Shown here one piece after another: positions 1-10,643 of a stretch of 64,000 nt of DNA. The DNA is from Skeletonema tropicum (Eukaryota; Bacillariophyta; Thalassiosirophyceae; Thalassiosirales; Thalassiosiraceae). A model generated the notes under the pieces. That model was given only the letters and a program-made list of their open reading frames with translations, was not told the DNA's origin and made no database searches. Position numbers and translations under genes: made by a program. Location of the stretch: NCBI GenBank assembly GCA_037178625.1, contig CM074127.1:5022001-5086000 (forward strand). Reading direction: 5' to 3'. Every line of letters begins with the position of its first letter. Positions within the stretch are counted from its first letter, which is position 1.

Positions 1-420
1 TGTGCTTGCATACTATCACCGCCGACTATAATGGGCCACTAGAAGCGGCTCAAGCGCGTAATGACGACTATAGGTACGATTTGGTATGATGTGATGCTGC
101 TGGCCAGCCCACACTGGACCTCTCAGATCAGCAACGAAACAGTAGCGTCGCTTCTACGGACGCTAGTCGTCTGAGCAGTGCTAATGTGCTTGCATACTAA
201 CACCGCCGACTATAATGGGCCACTAGAAGCGGCTCATGCGCGAAATGACGACGATAGGTACGATTTGGTATGCTGTGATGCTGCTTGTAAGCCCACACTG
301 GACCTCTCAGATCAGCAACGAGACAGTAGCGTCGCCTCTACACATGCCAAACGTCTGAGCAGTGCTAATGTGCTTGCATACTATCACCGCCGACTATAAT
401 GGGCCACTAGAAGCGGCTCA

Positions 421-1050
421 TGCGCATATTGCCGACGATAGATACGATGTGGTGGAATGTGCATACGCACATCGATTCCCAACCAACTATCTACTCAACA
501 GGGCACTCCCAAGACTTCATAATTCTCAGATCAGCTAATCAGCTATGAGGCTGTAGCATCGCTTCAACATACTCAATCCGTCTGCGCAGTGCTAATGTGC
601 TTCTATACTATCATCGCAAAGTGTAATGAGCCACTAGGAGCTCCTCATACGCCTATTGACGACGATAGATACGATGTGGTGGACTGTCGTGCTGCGGGCC
701 AGCCCCAATTGGACCTCCAGATCAGCTACGAGGCTGTAGCATCGCTTCAACATACTCAATCCGTCTGCGCGGTGCTAATGTGCTTCTATACTATCATCGC
801 AAAGTGTAATGAGCCACTAGAGAACCTCATACGCCATCGACGACGATAGATACGATGTGGAGGACTGTCGTGCTGCGGGCCAGCCCCAATTGGACCTCCA
901 GATCAGCTACGAGGCTGTAGCATCGCTTCAACATACTCAATCCGTCTGCGCGGTGCTAATGTGCTTGTATAATATCAACGCAAAGGCCTATCGACGGACG
1001 ATACATACGATGCGGTGGACTGTCGTGCTGCGGGCCAGCCTCAATTGGAC
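421..1050. repeat. divergent satellite monomer block
   Basis: Within the array, about 630 bp consists of a clearly diverged monomer subfamily with a period of 181-183 bp instead of 184. The shared landmark GCTAATGTGC recurs near 591, 774 and 955. These units carry a variant block (GAGGCTGTAGCATCGCTTC and CATACTCAATCCGTCTGCGC) not seen in the main monomers. The left border is irregular and includes unrelated sequence at about 455-530. The block looks like an older satellite generation trapped inside younger, homogenised repeats. Confidence 0.8.
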
Positions 1051-1857
1051 CTCCGATAGGTACGGTTTGGTATGCTGTGATGCTGCTGGCCAGCCCACAC
1101 TGGACCTTTCAGATCAGCAACGAGACAGTAGCGTCGCTTCTACGGACGCTAGTCGTCTGAGCCATACACAGGAGATTGTATACTATCACCGCCGACTATA
1201 ATGGGCCACTAGAAGCGGCTCATGCGCGTAATGACGACGATAGGTACGATTTGGTATGCTGTGATTCTGCTTGTAAGCCCACACTGGACCTCTCAGATCA
1301 GCTACGAGGTTGTAGCGTCGCTTCTACGGACGCCAAATGTCTGAGCAGTGCTAATGTGCTTGCATACTATCACCGTCGACTATGATGGGTCACTAGAAGC
1401 GGCTCATGCGCGTTATGATGACTATAGGTACGATTTGGTATGATGTGATGCTGCTGGCCAGCCCACACTGGACCTCTCAGATCAGCAACGAAACAGTAGC
1501 GTCGCTTCTACGGACGCCAAATGTCTGAGCAGTGCTAATGTGCTTGCATACTAACACCGCCGACTATAATGGGCCACTAGAAGCGGCTCATGCGCGAAAT
1601 GACGACGATAGGTACGATTTGGTATGCTGTGATGCTGCTTGTAAGCCCACACTGGACCTCTCAGATCAGCAACGAGACAGTAGCGTCGCCTCTACACATG
1701 CCAAACGTCTGAGCAGTGCTAATGTGCTTGCATACTATCACCGCCGACTATAATGGGCCACTAGAAGCGGCTCATGCGCGAAATGACGACTCTAGGTACG
1801 ATTTGGTATGCTGTGATTCTGCTTGTAAGCCCTCACTGGACCTCTCGGATCATCTAC

Positions 1858-2276
1858 TGTTAAAGATGTTCAAGAGTACGACACGAAATGGAAGATTTCG
1901 ATAGAATCTTTAGAGAGTTTGTTCCATCGACAACAATTCTTAAAAGAAGGTCACGTCTGAAGGTGTACGAGAGGAATCAGTACAAACTGATCTTAGAGCC
2001 CCTAAGACATTCGAAGAGTGTGCAAACAACTACACGACATGATGAACATAGTTCACAATGTCAAACTTGTCCAAAGTGATAGTCTCATAAAATTAGAAAT
2101 GGGTAAACTGCAACATGCCACATCTATAAAATTAGAGATGGGTAAACTGCAACATGCCACATCTATTAAAATTAGAAGTGGATAAACTGCAACATCTTGA
2201 GTTTATCACAGTATTTGACGAATAAGAGTATTCGTCTGCTTACAAGTCCAACGTAGGATAGCAGAGCATTTCAACA
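1858..2276. mobile_element. solo-LTR-like insertion inside the satellite
   Basis: A 419-bp non-satellite segment interrupts one monomer. It begins TGTTAAAG and ends TTTCAACA, so the ends are TG...CA with an imperfect short inverted repeat. The satellite hexamer ATCTAC is present on both sides (1852-1857 and 2277-2282), which is what a target-site duplication would look like; uninterrupted monomers have it once. Size, termini and duplication fit a solo long terminal repeat. It holds no plausible gene. An internal 39-bp tandem repeat with a TATAAAA-like stretch lies near 2087-2203. No second copy was noticed in the window. Confidence 0.55.
2087..2203. repeat. three 39-bp tandem repeats
   Basis: Three consecutive copies of a 39-bp unit start at about 2087, 2126 and 2165. 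Each contains AAATTAGA, a GGGTAAACTGC-like core and CAACAT. The first two are nearly identical and the third has diverged. They sit inside the LTR-like insertion, where short tandem repeats often act as enhancer-like elements; that role is inference. Confidence 0.8.
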
Positions 2277-3527
2277 ATCTACGAGGTTGTAGCGTCGCTT
2301 CTACGGACGCCAAATGTCTGAGCAGTGCTAATGTGCTTGCATACTAACACCGCCGACTATAATGGGCCACTAGAAGCGGCTCAAGCGCGTAATGACGACG
2401 ATAGGTACGATTTGGTAGGATGTGATTCTGCTTGTAAGCCCACACTGGACCTCTCGGATCAGCAACGAGACAGTAGCGTCGCTTCTACGGGCGCCAAATG
2501 TCTGAGCAGTGCTAATGTGCTTGCATACTATCACCGCCGACTATAATGGGCCACTAGAAGCGGCTCAAGCGCGTTATGATGACTATAGGTACGATTTGGT
2601 ATGATGTGATGCTGCTGGCCAGCCCACACTGGACCTCTCAGATCAGCAACGAAACAGTAGCGTCGCTTCTGCGCACGCCAAACGTCTGAGCAGTGCTAAT
2701 GTGCTTGCATACTATCACCGCCGACTATAATGGGCCACTAGAAGCGGCTCATGCGCGAAATGACGACGATAGGTACGTTTTTGTATGCTGTGGTGCTGCT
2801 GGCCAGCCCACACTGGACCTCTCAGATCAGCAACGAGACAGTAGCGTCGCTTCTACGGACGCTAGTCGTCTGAGCAGTGCTAATGTGCTTGCATACTATC
2901 ACCGCCGACTATAATGGGCCACTAGAAGCGGCTCATGCGCGTAATGACGACTATAGGTACGATTTGGTATGCTGTGATTCTGCTTGTAAGCCCTCACTGG
3001 ACCTCTCGGATCATCTACGAGGTTGTAGCGTCGCTTCTACGGACGCCAAATGTCTGAGCAGTGCTAATGTGCTTGCATACTATCACCGCCGACTATAATG
3101 GGCCACTAGAAGCGGCTCATGCGCGAAATGACGACGATAGGTACGATTTGGTATGCTGTGATGCTGCTGGCCAGCCCACACTGGACCTCTCAGATCAGCA
3201 ACGAGACAGTAGCGTCGCTTCTACGGACGCTAGTCGTCTGAGCAGTGCTAATGTGCTTGCATACTATCACCGCCGACTATAATGGGCCACTAGAAGCGGC
3301 TCATGCGCGTAATGACGACTATAGGTACGATTTGGTAGGATGTGATTCTGCTTGTAAGCCCTCACTGGACCTCTCGGATCATCTACGAGGTTGTAGCGTC
3401 GCTTCTACGGACGCCAAATGTCTGAGCAGTGCTAATGTGCTTGCATACTAACACCGCCGACTATAATGGGCCACTAGAAGCGGCTCATGCGCGAAATGAC
3501 GACGATAGGTACGATTTGGTATGATGT

Positions 3528-6238
3528 GATGCTGCTGGCCAGCCCACACTGGACCTCTCAGATCAGCAACGAGACAGTAGCGTCGCTTCTACGGACGCTA
3601 GTCGTCTGAGCAGTGCTAATGTGCTTGCATACTATCACCGCCGACTATAATGGGCCACTAGAAGCGGCTCATGCGCGTAATGACGACTATAGGTACGATT
3701 TGGTAGGATGTGATTCTGCTTGTAAGCCCTCACTGGACCTCTCGGATCAGCTACGAGGTTGTAGCGTCGCTTCTACGGATGCCAAATGTCTGAGCAGTGC
3801 TAATGTGCTTGCATACTATCACCGCCGACTATAATGGGCCACTAGAAGCGGCTCATGCGCGAAATGACGACGATAGGTACGATTTGGTATGCTGTGATGC
3901 TGCTGGCCAGCCCACACTGGACCTCTCAGATCAGCAACGAGACAGTAGCGTCGCTTCTACGGACGCTAGTCGTCTGAGCAGTGCTAATGTGCTTGCATAC
4001 TATCACCGCCGACTATAATGGGCCACTAGAAGCGGCTCATGCGCGTAATGACGACTATAGGTACGATTTGGTAGGATGTGATTCTGCTTGGAAGCCCTCA
4101 CTGGACCTCTCGGATCAGCTACGAGGTTGTAGCGTCGCTTCTACGGATGCCAAATGTCTGAGCAGTGCTAATGTGCTTGCATACTATCACCGCCGACTAT
4201 ATTGGGCCACTAGAAGCGGCTCATGCGCGAAATGACGACTATAGGTACGATTTGGTATGCTGTGATTCTGCTTGTAAGCCCTCACTGGACCTCTCGGATC
4301 ATCTACGAGGTTGTAGCGTCGCTTCTACGGACGCCAAATGTCTGAGCGGTACAAAGGAGATTGTATTCTATTACCGCCGACTATGATGGGTCACTAGAAG
4401 CGGCTCATGCGCGTAATGACGACGATAGGTACGATTTGGTATGCTGTGATGCTGCTGGCCAGCCCACACTGGACCTCTCAGATCAGCAACGAGACAGTAG
4501 CGTCGCTTCTGCGCACGCCAAACGTCTGAGCAGTGCTAATGTGCTTGCATACTATCACCGCCGACTATAATGGGCCACTAGAAGCGGCTCATGCGCGTAA
4601 TGACGACTATAGGTACGATTTGGTATGCTGTGATTCTGCTTGTAAGCCCTCACTGGACCTCTCGGATCATCTACGAGGTTGTAGCGTCGCTTCTACGGAC
4701 GCCAAATGTCTGAGCAGTGCTAATGTGCTTGCATACTATCACCGCCGACTATAATGGGCCACTAGAAGCGGCTCATGCGCGAAATGACGACGATAGGTAC
4801 GATTTGGTATGATGTGATGCTGCTGGCCAGCCCACACTGGACCTCTCAGATCAGCAACGAGACAGTAGCGTCGCTTCTGCGCACGCCAAACGTCTGAGCA
4901 GTGCTAATGTGCTTGCATACTATCACCGCCGACTATAATGGGCCACTAGAAGCGGCTCATGCGCGTAATGACGACTATAGGTACGATTTGGTATGCTGTG
5001 ATTCTGCTTGTAAGCCCTCACTGGACCTCTCGGATCATCTACGAGGTTGTAGCGTCGCTTCTACGGACGCCAAATGTCTGAGCAGTGCTAATGTGCTTGC
5101 ATACTATCACCGCCGACTATAATGGGCCACTAGAAGCGGCTCATGCGCGAAATGACGACGATAGGTACGATTTGGTATGCTGTGATGCTGCTGGCCAGCC
5201 CACACTGGACCTCTCAGATCAGCAACGAGACAGTAGCGTCGCTTCTACGGACGCTAGTCGTCTGAGCAGTGCTAATGTGCTTGCATACTATCACCGCCGA
5301 CTATAATGGGCCACTAGAAGCGGCTCATGCGCGTAATGACGACTATAGGTACGATTTGGTAGGATGTGATTCTGCTTGTAAGCCCTCACTGGACCTCTCG
5401 GATCAGCTACGAGGTTGTAGCGTCGCTTCTACGGATGCCAAATGTCTGAGCAGTGCTAATGTGCTTGCATACTATCACCGCCGACTATAATGGGCCACTA
5501 GAAGCGGCTCATGCGCGAAATGACGACGATAGGTACGATTTGGTATGCTGTGATGCTGCTGGCCAGCCCACACTGGACCTCTCAGATCAGCAACGAGACA
5601 GTAGCGTCGCTTCTACGGACGCTAGTCGTCTGAGCAGTGCTAATGTGCTTGCATACTATCACCGCCGACTATAATGGGCCACTAGAAGCGGCTCATGCGC
5701 GTAATGACGACTATAGGTACGATTTGGTAGGATGTGATTCTGCTTGGAAGCCCTCACTGGACCTCTCGGATCAGCTACGAGGTTGTAGCGTCGCTTCTAC
5801 GGATGCCAAATGTCTGAGCAGTGCTAATGTGCTTGCATACTATCACCGCCGACTATATTGGGCCACTAGAAGCGGCTCATGCGCGAAATGACGACTATAG
5901 GTACGATTTGGTATGCTGTGATTCTGCTTGTAAGCCCTCACTGGACCTCTCGGATCATCTACGAGGTTGTAGCGTCGCTTCTACGGACGCCAAATGTCTG
6001 AGCGGTACAAAGGAGATTGTATTCTATTACCGCCGACTATGATGGGTCACTAGAAGCGGCTCATGCGCGTAATGACGACGATAGGTACGATTTGGTATGC
6101 TGTGATGCTGCTGGCCAGCCCACACTGGACCTCTCAGATCAGCAACGAGACAGTAGCGTCGCTTCTGCGCACGCCAAACGTCTGAGCAGTGCTAATGTGC
6201 TTGCATACTATCACCGCCGACTATAATGGGCCACTAGA
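3528..6238. repeat. higher-order repeat, 9 monomers (1656 bp)
   Basis: Sequence at about 3528-4582 recurs essentially unchanged at about 5184-6238, an offset of exactly 1656 bp or nine 184-bp monomers. Diagnostic variants recur at the same offset: the TGCTTGGAAGCC variant near 4085 and 5741, the CTATATTGGGCC variant near 4197 and 5853, and a shifted monomer with GGTACAAAGGAGATTG near 4347 and 6003. Two adjacent B-type monomers break the A-B alternation in both copies. This is a higher-order unit in the sense used for centromeric satellites. Confidence 0.85.
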
Positions 6239-6560
6239 AAAGGCCCACGCGTGTAATGACGACGATAGGTACGATTTGGTATGCTGTGATTCTGCTTGTA
6301 AGCCCACACTGGACCTCTCAGATCAGCTACGAGGTTGTAGCGTCGCTTCTTCGGACGCCAAATGTCTGAGCAGTGCTAATGTTCTTGCATACTATCACCG
6401 CCGACTATAATGGGTCACTAGAAGCGGCTCATGCGCGTTATGACGAATAGGTACGTTTTGGTATGCTGTGGTGCTACTGGCCAGCCCACACTGGACCTCT
6501 CACATCAGCAACGAGACAGTAGCGTCGCTTCTACGCACGCCAAACGTCTGAGTAGCGCTT

Positions 6561-7329
6561 ATTCTTATGCAATCCGTCTTTGTTTGTTAAATTTTCGCAT
6601 AGTATGCTATGAGAAGCGGATTATGCGAATATTTAGGTTTGTGGATGCGATATGACTTCATCTCTGTCGGCCAGCTTTGATTGCACGCCTCATATTAGTT
6701 ACATTGTACATCATTATTCTCACAAAAGCAACGTTTTTGTGGATCGCAAATCTGCTTCTTTATCTTCAAACAAATCTGGCACGTTGCTTCAACTTGTAAT
6801 GTTTTCTGCTTTATCTATTGTTATCTTGCGTTTACAAGCTATTTCGTATGCATCTGGTCTCCCTCTGTCGAAGCTTGCATGTTTCTCAGCTATTGTTGTT
6901 GACGAGCACTCATTTTCACTTTTCCTTTTACTTTCACTTTCATACCTACACTCACCTTCACTGTTATATTAGCATTGCATTATCATGAGGTCATGTTCAC
7001 CTTGAATGTGACGTGTGAGCGTGAGCCGTCAAGTTACTTATTTGCATGTGTGACAATAATTAGATGCAAACGATTGTGGAAGAAGAAAGAAAAGGAGTCC
7101 GACGTCCGACCATGGATGTACTGATCTGATTCCTATTTCCTCTCCATCTCTTTTCTAGAGCATAGTTTCTCTGGAGTTTCAGATCAGAGTTGATTGCAAA
7201 TTGCAATGCTAATGCAGCTTTCCCTTCTAATCAGTACTCCCTTTTACCTTTCTGACTCACTTAGCCCACTCTCCACTCTACCCACCCCCATCCTTCCCTC
7301 CTCCACGCACTACTTAGCAACACAACACC
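6561..7329. other. intergenic, satellite edge to arsS
   Basis: After the last recognisable monomer the sequence becomes ordinary AT-rich intergenic DNA. A 106-codon open frame at 6652-6972 has low complexity and no recognisable domain, so I do not call it a gene. The last 150 bp upstream of 7330 are pyrimidine-rich and presumably hold the arsS promoter and 5' UTR; no clear TATA box was identified. Confidence 0.5.
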
Positions 7330-8697
7330 ATGACCATGAAACACTACGCACTAGCTGCGGCCATCTTGGCCAACCAATCTTCTTTTGCAGTCGATGCCTT
7401 TGCAATTCCATCATCGCTTCGCCTGTCAGCGCAACACAGCGGTTCGCGTCTCCATTCCACAAGGGATCACATTGAAGCAAAGCGCAAGGAATGGTCTCTC
7501 GATGGCCCATCATCGTCTCTAATCCCTGAAGTCATCGAACAAATGGAAACGGATACTGAATTTAAAGAACTCGCGAAGAAAATTTCCAAGATAGGAGTAG
7601 ATGGGATGACGAAAGAAGAGAGAGCGGAGAGGCGTCGTGCATTGGAGGATTTGGGAGTTCCCAATTTTATGAAATTTGTGGTGACAAAGGATGAAGAAGA
7701 AAATGTACAAGATTCGCACATCCAGAATAATCGTCTCTACAGATCCCACCCCACCATTTTGCAGCTGAATATTGGTCTTTATTGTAACCAGGCTTGCACT
7801 CATTGTCACGTGGAATCATCTCCTCTTCGGAAGGAGGAAACTATGTCAGCAAATGTTGCAGCCAGATGCTTGGAGTTGTTACAAAATACTCCAACCATTG
7901 ATACGCTCGACTTGACGGGTGGTGCACCTGAATTAAATGAACAATTCAGATTTCTGGTAAAAATGGCGAGGCAGTGGGCTATTGAAAATGGGAGGAAACT
8001 GACAATAATTGACAGGTGCAACCTGACCGTGCTGCTCGAACCGAATCAAGAAGATTTGGTAGACTTTCTCAAAGAGAATAATGTCAAGGTTGTAGCATCA
8101 TTGCCCTGTTATGGAGAAGATAATGTCGACGCACAACGTGGTAGAGGAGTGTTTCAACGTTCTATTGCGGCACTACACAAATTAAATGAAGCTGGGTATG
8201 GCTCTTCTTCGTCAGATTTGGAATTGGATTTGGTCTACAATCCTTCTGGTGCATTTCTACCCCCTTCCCAGGAGTCATTGGAGGGAGATTACAAGCGAGA
8301 GTTACTTGACAATTTTGGTATCGAGTTTAACAATCTGATTACAATCACGAATATGCCAATAAAGCGATTTGCGGATCATTTAGCTAAGCAGGGTCAAATG
8401 AAGGAGTACATGGAATTACTTGTCAACAATTATAACCCACAGACAGTTGGAGGTTTGATGTGTTTAAATACCATTAGTGTTGGATGGGACGGATCTTTGT
8501 ATGACTGTGACTTTAATCAACAGTTGGGCATGGGAATCGTTGGCAAATCGGAAGAAAACTCTTCGGCCAAGAAGAAATTCAGCATATTCGATATTGATTG
8601 TTTGACGGATTTGGAGAAGTATTCTGTGCTAACTGACAATCATTGCTTTGGATGTACAGCGGGATCAGGTTCAAGTTGCCAGGGAGCGACTGCATAG
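7330..8697 (+). CDS. arsS: ArsS-like radical SAM enzyme, probably plastid targeted
   Basis: A single-exon protein of 455 residues. It has the radical-SAM cluster signature C152-x3-C156-x2-C159 (context GLYCNQACTHCH), followed by LTGGAPE, the usual GGxP-type SAM-binding segment. The C-terminal half matches the DUF3641 architecture of ArsS, with GGLMCLNTISVGWDG and a cysteine-rich tail (C439, C442, C450; HCFGC...GSGSSC). In cyanobacteria ArsS works downstream of the ArsM methyltransferase, transferring an adenosyl-derived group to dimethylarsenite in arsenosugar synthesis. Bacterial ArsS is about 330 residues; here about 130 extra residues lie at the N-terminus. The first 35 residues form a hydrophobic signal followed by VDAFAIPSSLR, which resembles the diatom ASAFAP plastid-import motif with Phe after the cleavage site. 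The start is the first ATG (MTMKH). No neighbouring arsM is seen. Function is confident; plastid location is inferred. Confidence 0.9.
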   Translation: MTMKHYALAAAILANQSSFAVDAFAIPSSLRLSAQHSGSRLHSTRDHIEAKRKEWSLDGPSSSLIPEVIEQMETDTEFKELAKKISKIGVDGMTKEERAERRRALEDLGVPNFMKFVVTKDEEENVQDSHIQNNRLYRSHPTILQLNIGLYCNQACTHCHVESSPLRKEETMSANVAARCLELLQNTPTIDTLDLTGGAPELNEQFRFLVKMARQWAIENGRKLTIIDRCNLTVLLEPNQEDLVDFLKENNVKVVASLPCYGEDNVDAQRGRGVFQRSIAALHKLNEAGYGSSSSDLELDLVYNPSGAFLPPSQESLEGDYKRELLDNFGIEFNNLITITNMPIKRFADHLAKQGQMKEYMELLVNNYNPQTVGGLMCLNTISVGWDGSLYDCDFNQQLGMGIVGKSEENSSAKKKFSIFDIDCLTDLEKYSVLTDNHCFGCTAGSGSSCQGATA

Positions 8698-8925
8698 AAG
8701 ATGATGTAATGTAAAAAGTGCGTGGGTTTGACATACTTACAACCTTGACCTGCTCCAAGAACACAACACACAACCATCTATTGCAAATACGAGTTATGTA
8801 ACTTGCGATTCGAACAGCTCCGCTCTTCTCAATATGGTTCGATGTGTCCATTATTATTTTAAAAACATTATTTTTTGAATCGCTCGAAAAGTGAAGTGTC
8901 CACGCGGTACGATATCATTTTTCAT

Positions 8926-8946
8926 ACCGTCTCAAAATGAGACGGT
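8926..8946. other. perfect 9-bp hairpin downstream of arsS
   Basis: ACCGTCTCA and TGAGACGGT form a perfect 9-bp inverted repeat around a 3-nt AAA loop. It lies in the 389-bp gap between arsS and the next gene (8698-9086), which otherwise shows nothing notable. It could be a mini foldback remnant or an RNA 3' structure; neither is established. Confidence 0.7.
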
Positions 8947-9086
8947 GATTTGGGGGCAAATCGATCTCTACGAACTAGCCTCGCTGCCTCGCTAGCGCTC
9001 CGGCGGCATTACGGGCGCGTCACAGGGAGAACATCCTCACACACAGTGGAAGGAGCACACGGGAAGCTTTATGTTATGCAGTCAGT

Positions 9087-10643
9087 ATGGACAAATTCAA
9101 CCTCGGCGAAATACCCAGAACCTCCACGGGGCTCATTCCTAGCACTTTTCGCAGGAAACAAGATGCGCTTTCAACGCCGAAGAACTGGAAGTTGTTGCCA
9201 AAGCAGCCGCGTCCTGAGCTGTATCCATATCGTGGAGATTTCATTAATGCGAGGAATAGAAAGCTAGCTGCGACAAAGAAGGCAAAGCTGAAAGCCACGA
9301 AACAGAATATCACTTCCAAGAATAACGATGTTGAATGCAGCTCTACGACTGCCATACCACCATGCAGCCCGAGAGAATCTCCGACTAAAGGGAATGTTGG
9401 CTGGAATGCGAATTACAAGCACAACTCTTTCGAGCTTACCACTGATGAACAGCAAAAACGTGCTGAGAACAAGAGCAGATTCACCAATTTTCTTCGAATT
9501 GAAGCCTGCAAACGACACGCTCGTGAGCCTGACAAGAATAAGACCAAAACGAAGCCACCACAAGACGACACGAAGCCCTCACTCCCCAAGAAGAAGAAGA
9601 AACCGCCGGTGCCTCGGTTGTCTGCATTAGCACGCGCAAGGGCACAAGGCAAAACATTCGAACCAAACAAAGCCACGTCGACATCTGTAAATCACCGCTG
9701 TGCATCCAGCTGCAGCAGCAAAAGCAAAACGACGGCCAAGCCATATGATGAACAGGCGAGATGCGTCAACAAAGAAGAAAAGAAGTATTTAGATTTCATC
9801 TCAAAGAAAAAGCCCTCAAAGGCTTCGGAGTCATCGAAAGTAGAAGCAGTATCTCATCATGCTGCCACGTTGAAAGAGTCAGCCTCAAGCATCAAACAGT
9901 CCAAACTTGAAGACGACGATAGCATATTTAGGTTGCAGCTTGAACGAATCGTACGACGTGCATCTGATTTGGTCATCGAGAAAGAGAAATATGCAACGAC
10001 GACAGCTGATTTCTCACCCTCTACACCATCATCTTCACAATTCTTTTCATCAACTACTGGCGATACAAAGAGTTGTATAAGAGTTGAGGCGGGTACCAAG
10101 AAAGAAGATAATATGCGAAGCAGGCGCGATAGAATCGATGAACTTGAAATGCGCTTAGCACGCATTTCTGGATCTTCATCCACATCCTCGAGCGCGACTA
10201 CTACCACAGAGCAGCCATCCGAAGAAACGTCTTTGTATAGCGGTCAGCTGTCAAGCAGTGTCGCCACAGAAGTTTTCCCTCGGGAACCAATTCCAATGCA
10301 TCCCGGACCTATAAACAGGAACAGTCAAGACTTACAATGGACGGAGCGTTATGATTATTTGCACAATGGCAATGGCAATGGCAGCAGTGACAGTGAAAGT
10401 GATGCATCTTCATCTGAATCGAATTCGAGCGAAGAAAACGTATGGCAGGGGCAGGAGAGTGAAAGTTTTGATGCTTGTGCTTACCCTTCTTTACCACTCA
10501 GCGTTGTAGAGCCATCCATTTTTCCAATGACAACGAGACAGATTGAAGACGAGCCTCTCCCACGACGTGGACATGTTCATGGCTTTCTAGAAGGATCAGT
10601 ATTAGATGTAGCAGAGGATGATTTCTTTTCACTCTTCGGGTAA
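9087..10643 (+). CDS. unknown Ser/Lys-rich, largely disordered protein
   Basis: A single-exon protein of 518 residues with no family I recognise. The first half is very basic, with stretches such as KKKKKPPVPR near residues 170-180 that could act as nuclear localisation signals. The middle has Ser/Thr-rich tracts and a possible short helix around RIDELEMRLARISG. The C-terminal third is acidic and Ser-rich and ends in an acidic, hydrophobic tail (EDDFFSLFG). The start is the first ATG of the frame, MDKFNLGEIPR. Uninterrupted length, coherent charge blocks and a single dominant frame support coding. It shares a strand with arsS and the HPP gene, but nothing indicates functional linkage. A nuclear scaffold or regulatory role would be a guess. 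Confidence 0.7.
   Translation: MDKFNLGEIPRTSTGLIPSTFRRKQDALSTPKNWKLLPKQPRPELYPYRGDFINARNRKLAATKKAKLKATKQNITSKNNDVECSSTTAIPPCSPRESPTKGNVGWNANYKHNSFELTTDEQQKRAENKSRFTNFLRIEACKRHAREPDKNKTKTKPPQDDTKPSLPKKKKKPPVPRLSALARARAQGKTFEPNKATSTSVNHRCASSCSSKSKTTAKPYDEQARCVNKEEKKYLDFISKKKPSKASESSKVEAVSHHAATLKESASSIKQSKLEDDDSIFRLQLERIVRRASDLVIEKEKYATTTADFSPSTPSSSQFFSSTTGDTKSCIRVEAGTKKEDNMRSRRDRIDELEMRLARISGSSSTSSSATTTTEQPSEETSLYSGQLSSSVATEVFPREPIPMHPGPINRNSQDLQWTERYDYLHNGNGNGSSDSESDASSSESNSSEENVWQGQESESFDACAYPSLPLSVVEPSIFPMTTRQIEDEPLPRRGHVHGFLEGSVLDVAEDDFFSLFG

Larger units (their letters stand above)
1..6560. repeat. 184-bp satellite array
   Basis: A head-to-tail tandem array with a monomer of about 184 bp fills the left end and runs off the window, so its full size is unknown; roughly 33 monomers are visible. 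Each monomer contains recognisable landmarks such as GTGCTAATGTGCTTGCATAC, CCGCCGACTATAATGGGCC and TCGCTTCTACGGACGC. Two monomer types alternate over much of the array: one with CAGCAACGAGACAGTAGCG and one with CTACGAGGTTGTAGCG, giving a 368-bp dimer. The monomer is open in one frame for about 73 codons, but 184 is not a multiple of three, so the frame changes at every unit and a translated repeat protein is unlikely. The length is close to a nucleosomal repeat. A structural (centromeric, subtelomeric or knob-like) role is inference. Confidence 0.93.

Noticed and set aside
178..6410. Overlapping 73-codon frames in every satellite monomer, suggesting a repeat protein
   Set aside because: The 184-bp period is not a multiple of 3, so each frame stops and the next starts in a new phase. 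They are a by-product of monomer sequence.
1..6560. Regular repeats that might be read as a CRISPR array
   Set aside because: The whole 184-bp unit repeats without unique spacers, and the genomic context is eukaryotic.
6652..6972. 106-codon frame after the satellite
   Set aside because: Low-complexity Ser/Leu composition with no recognisable domain; treated as intergenic.
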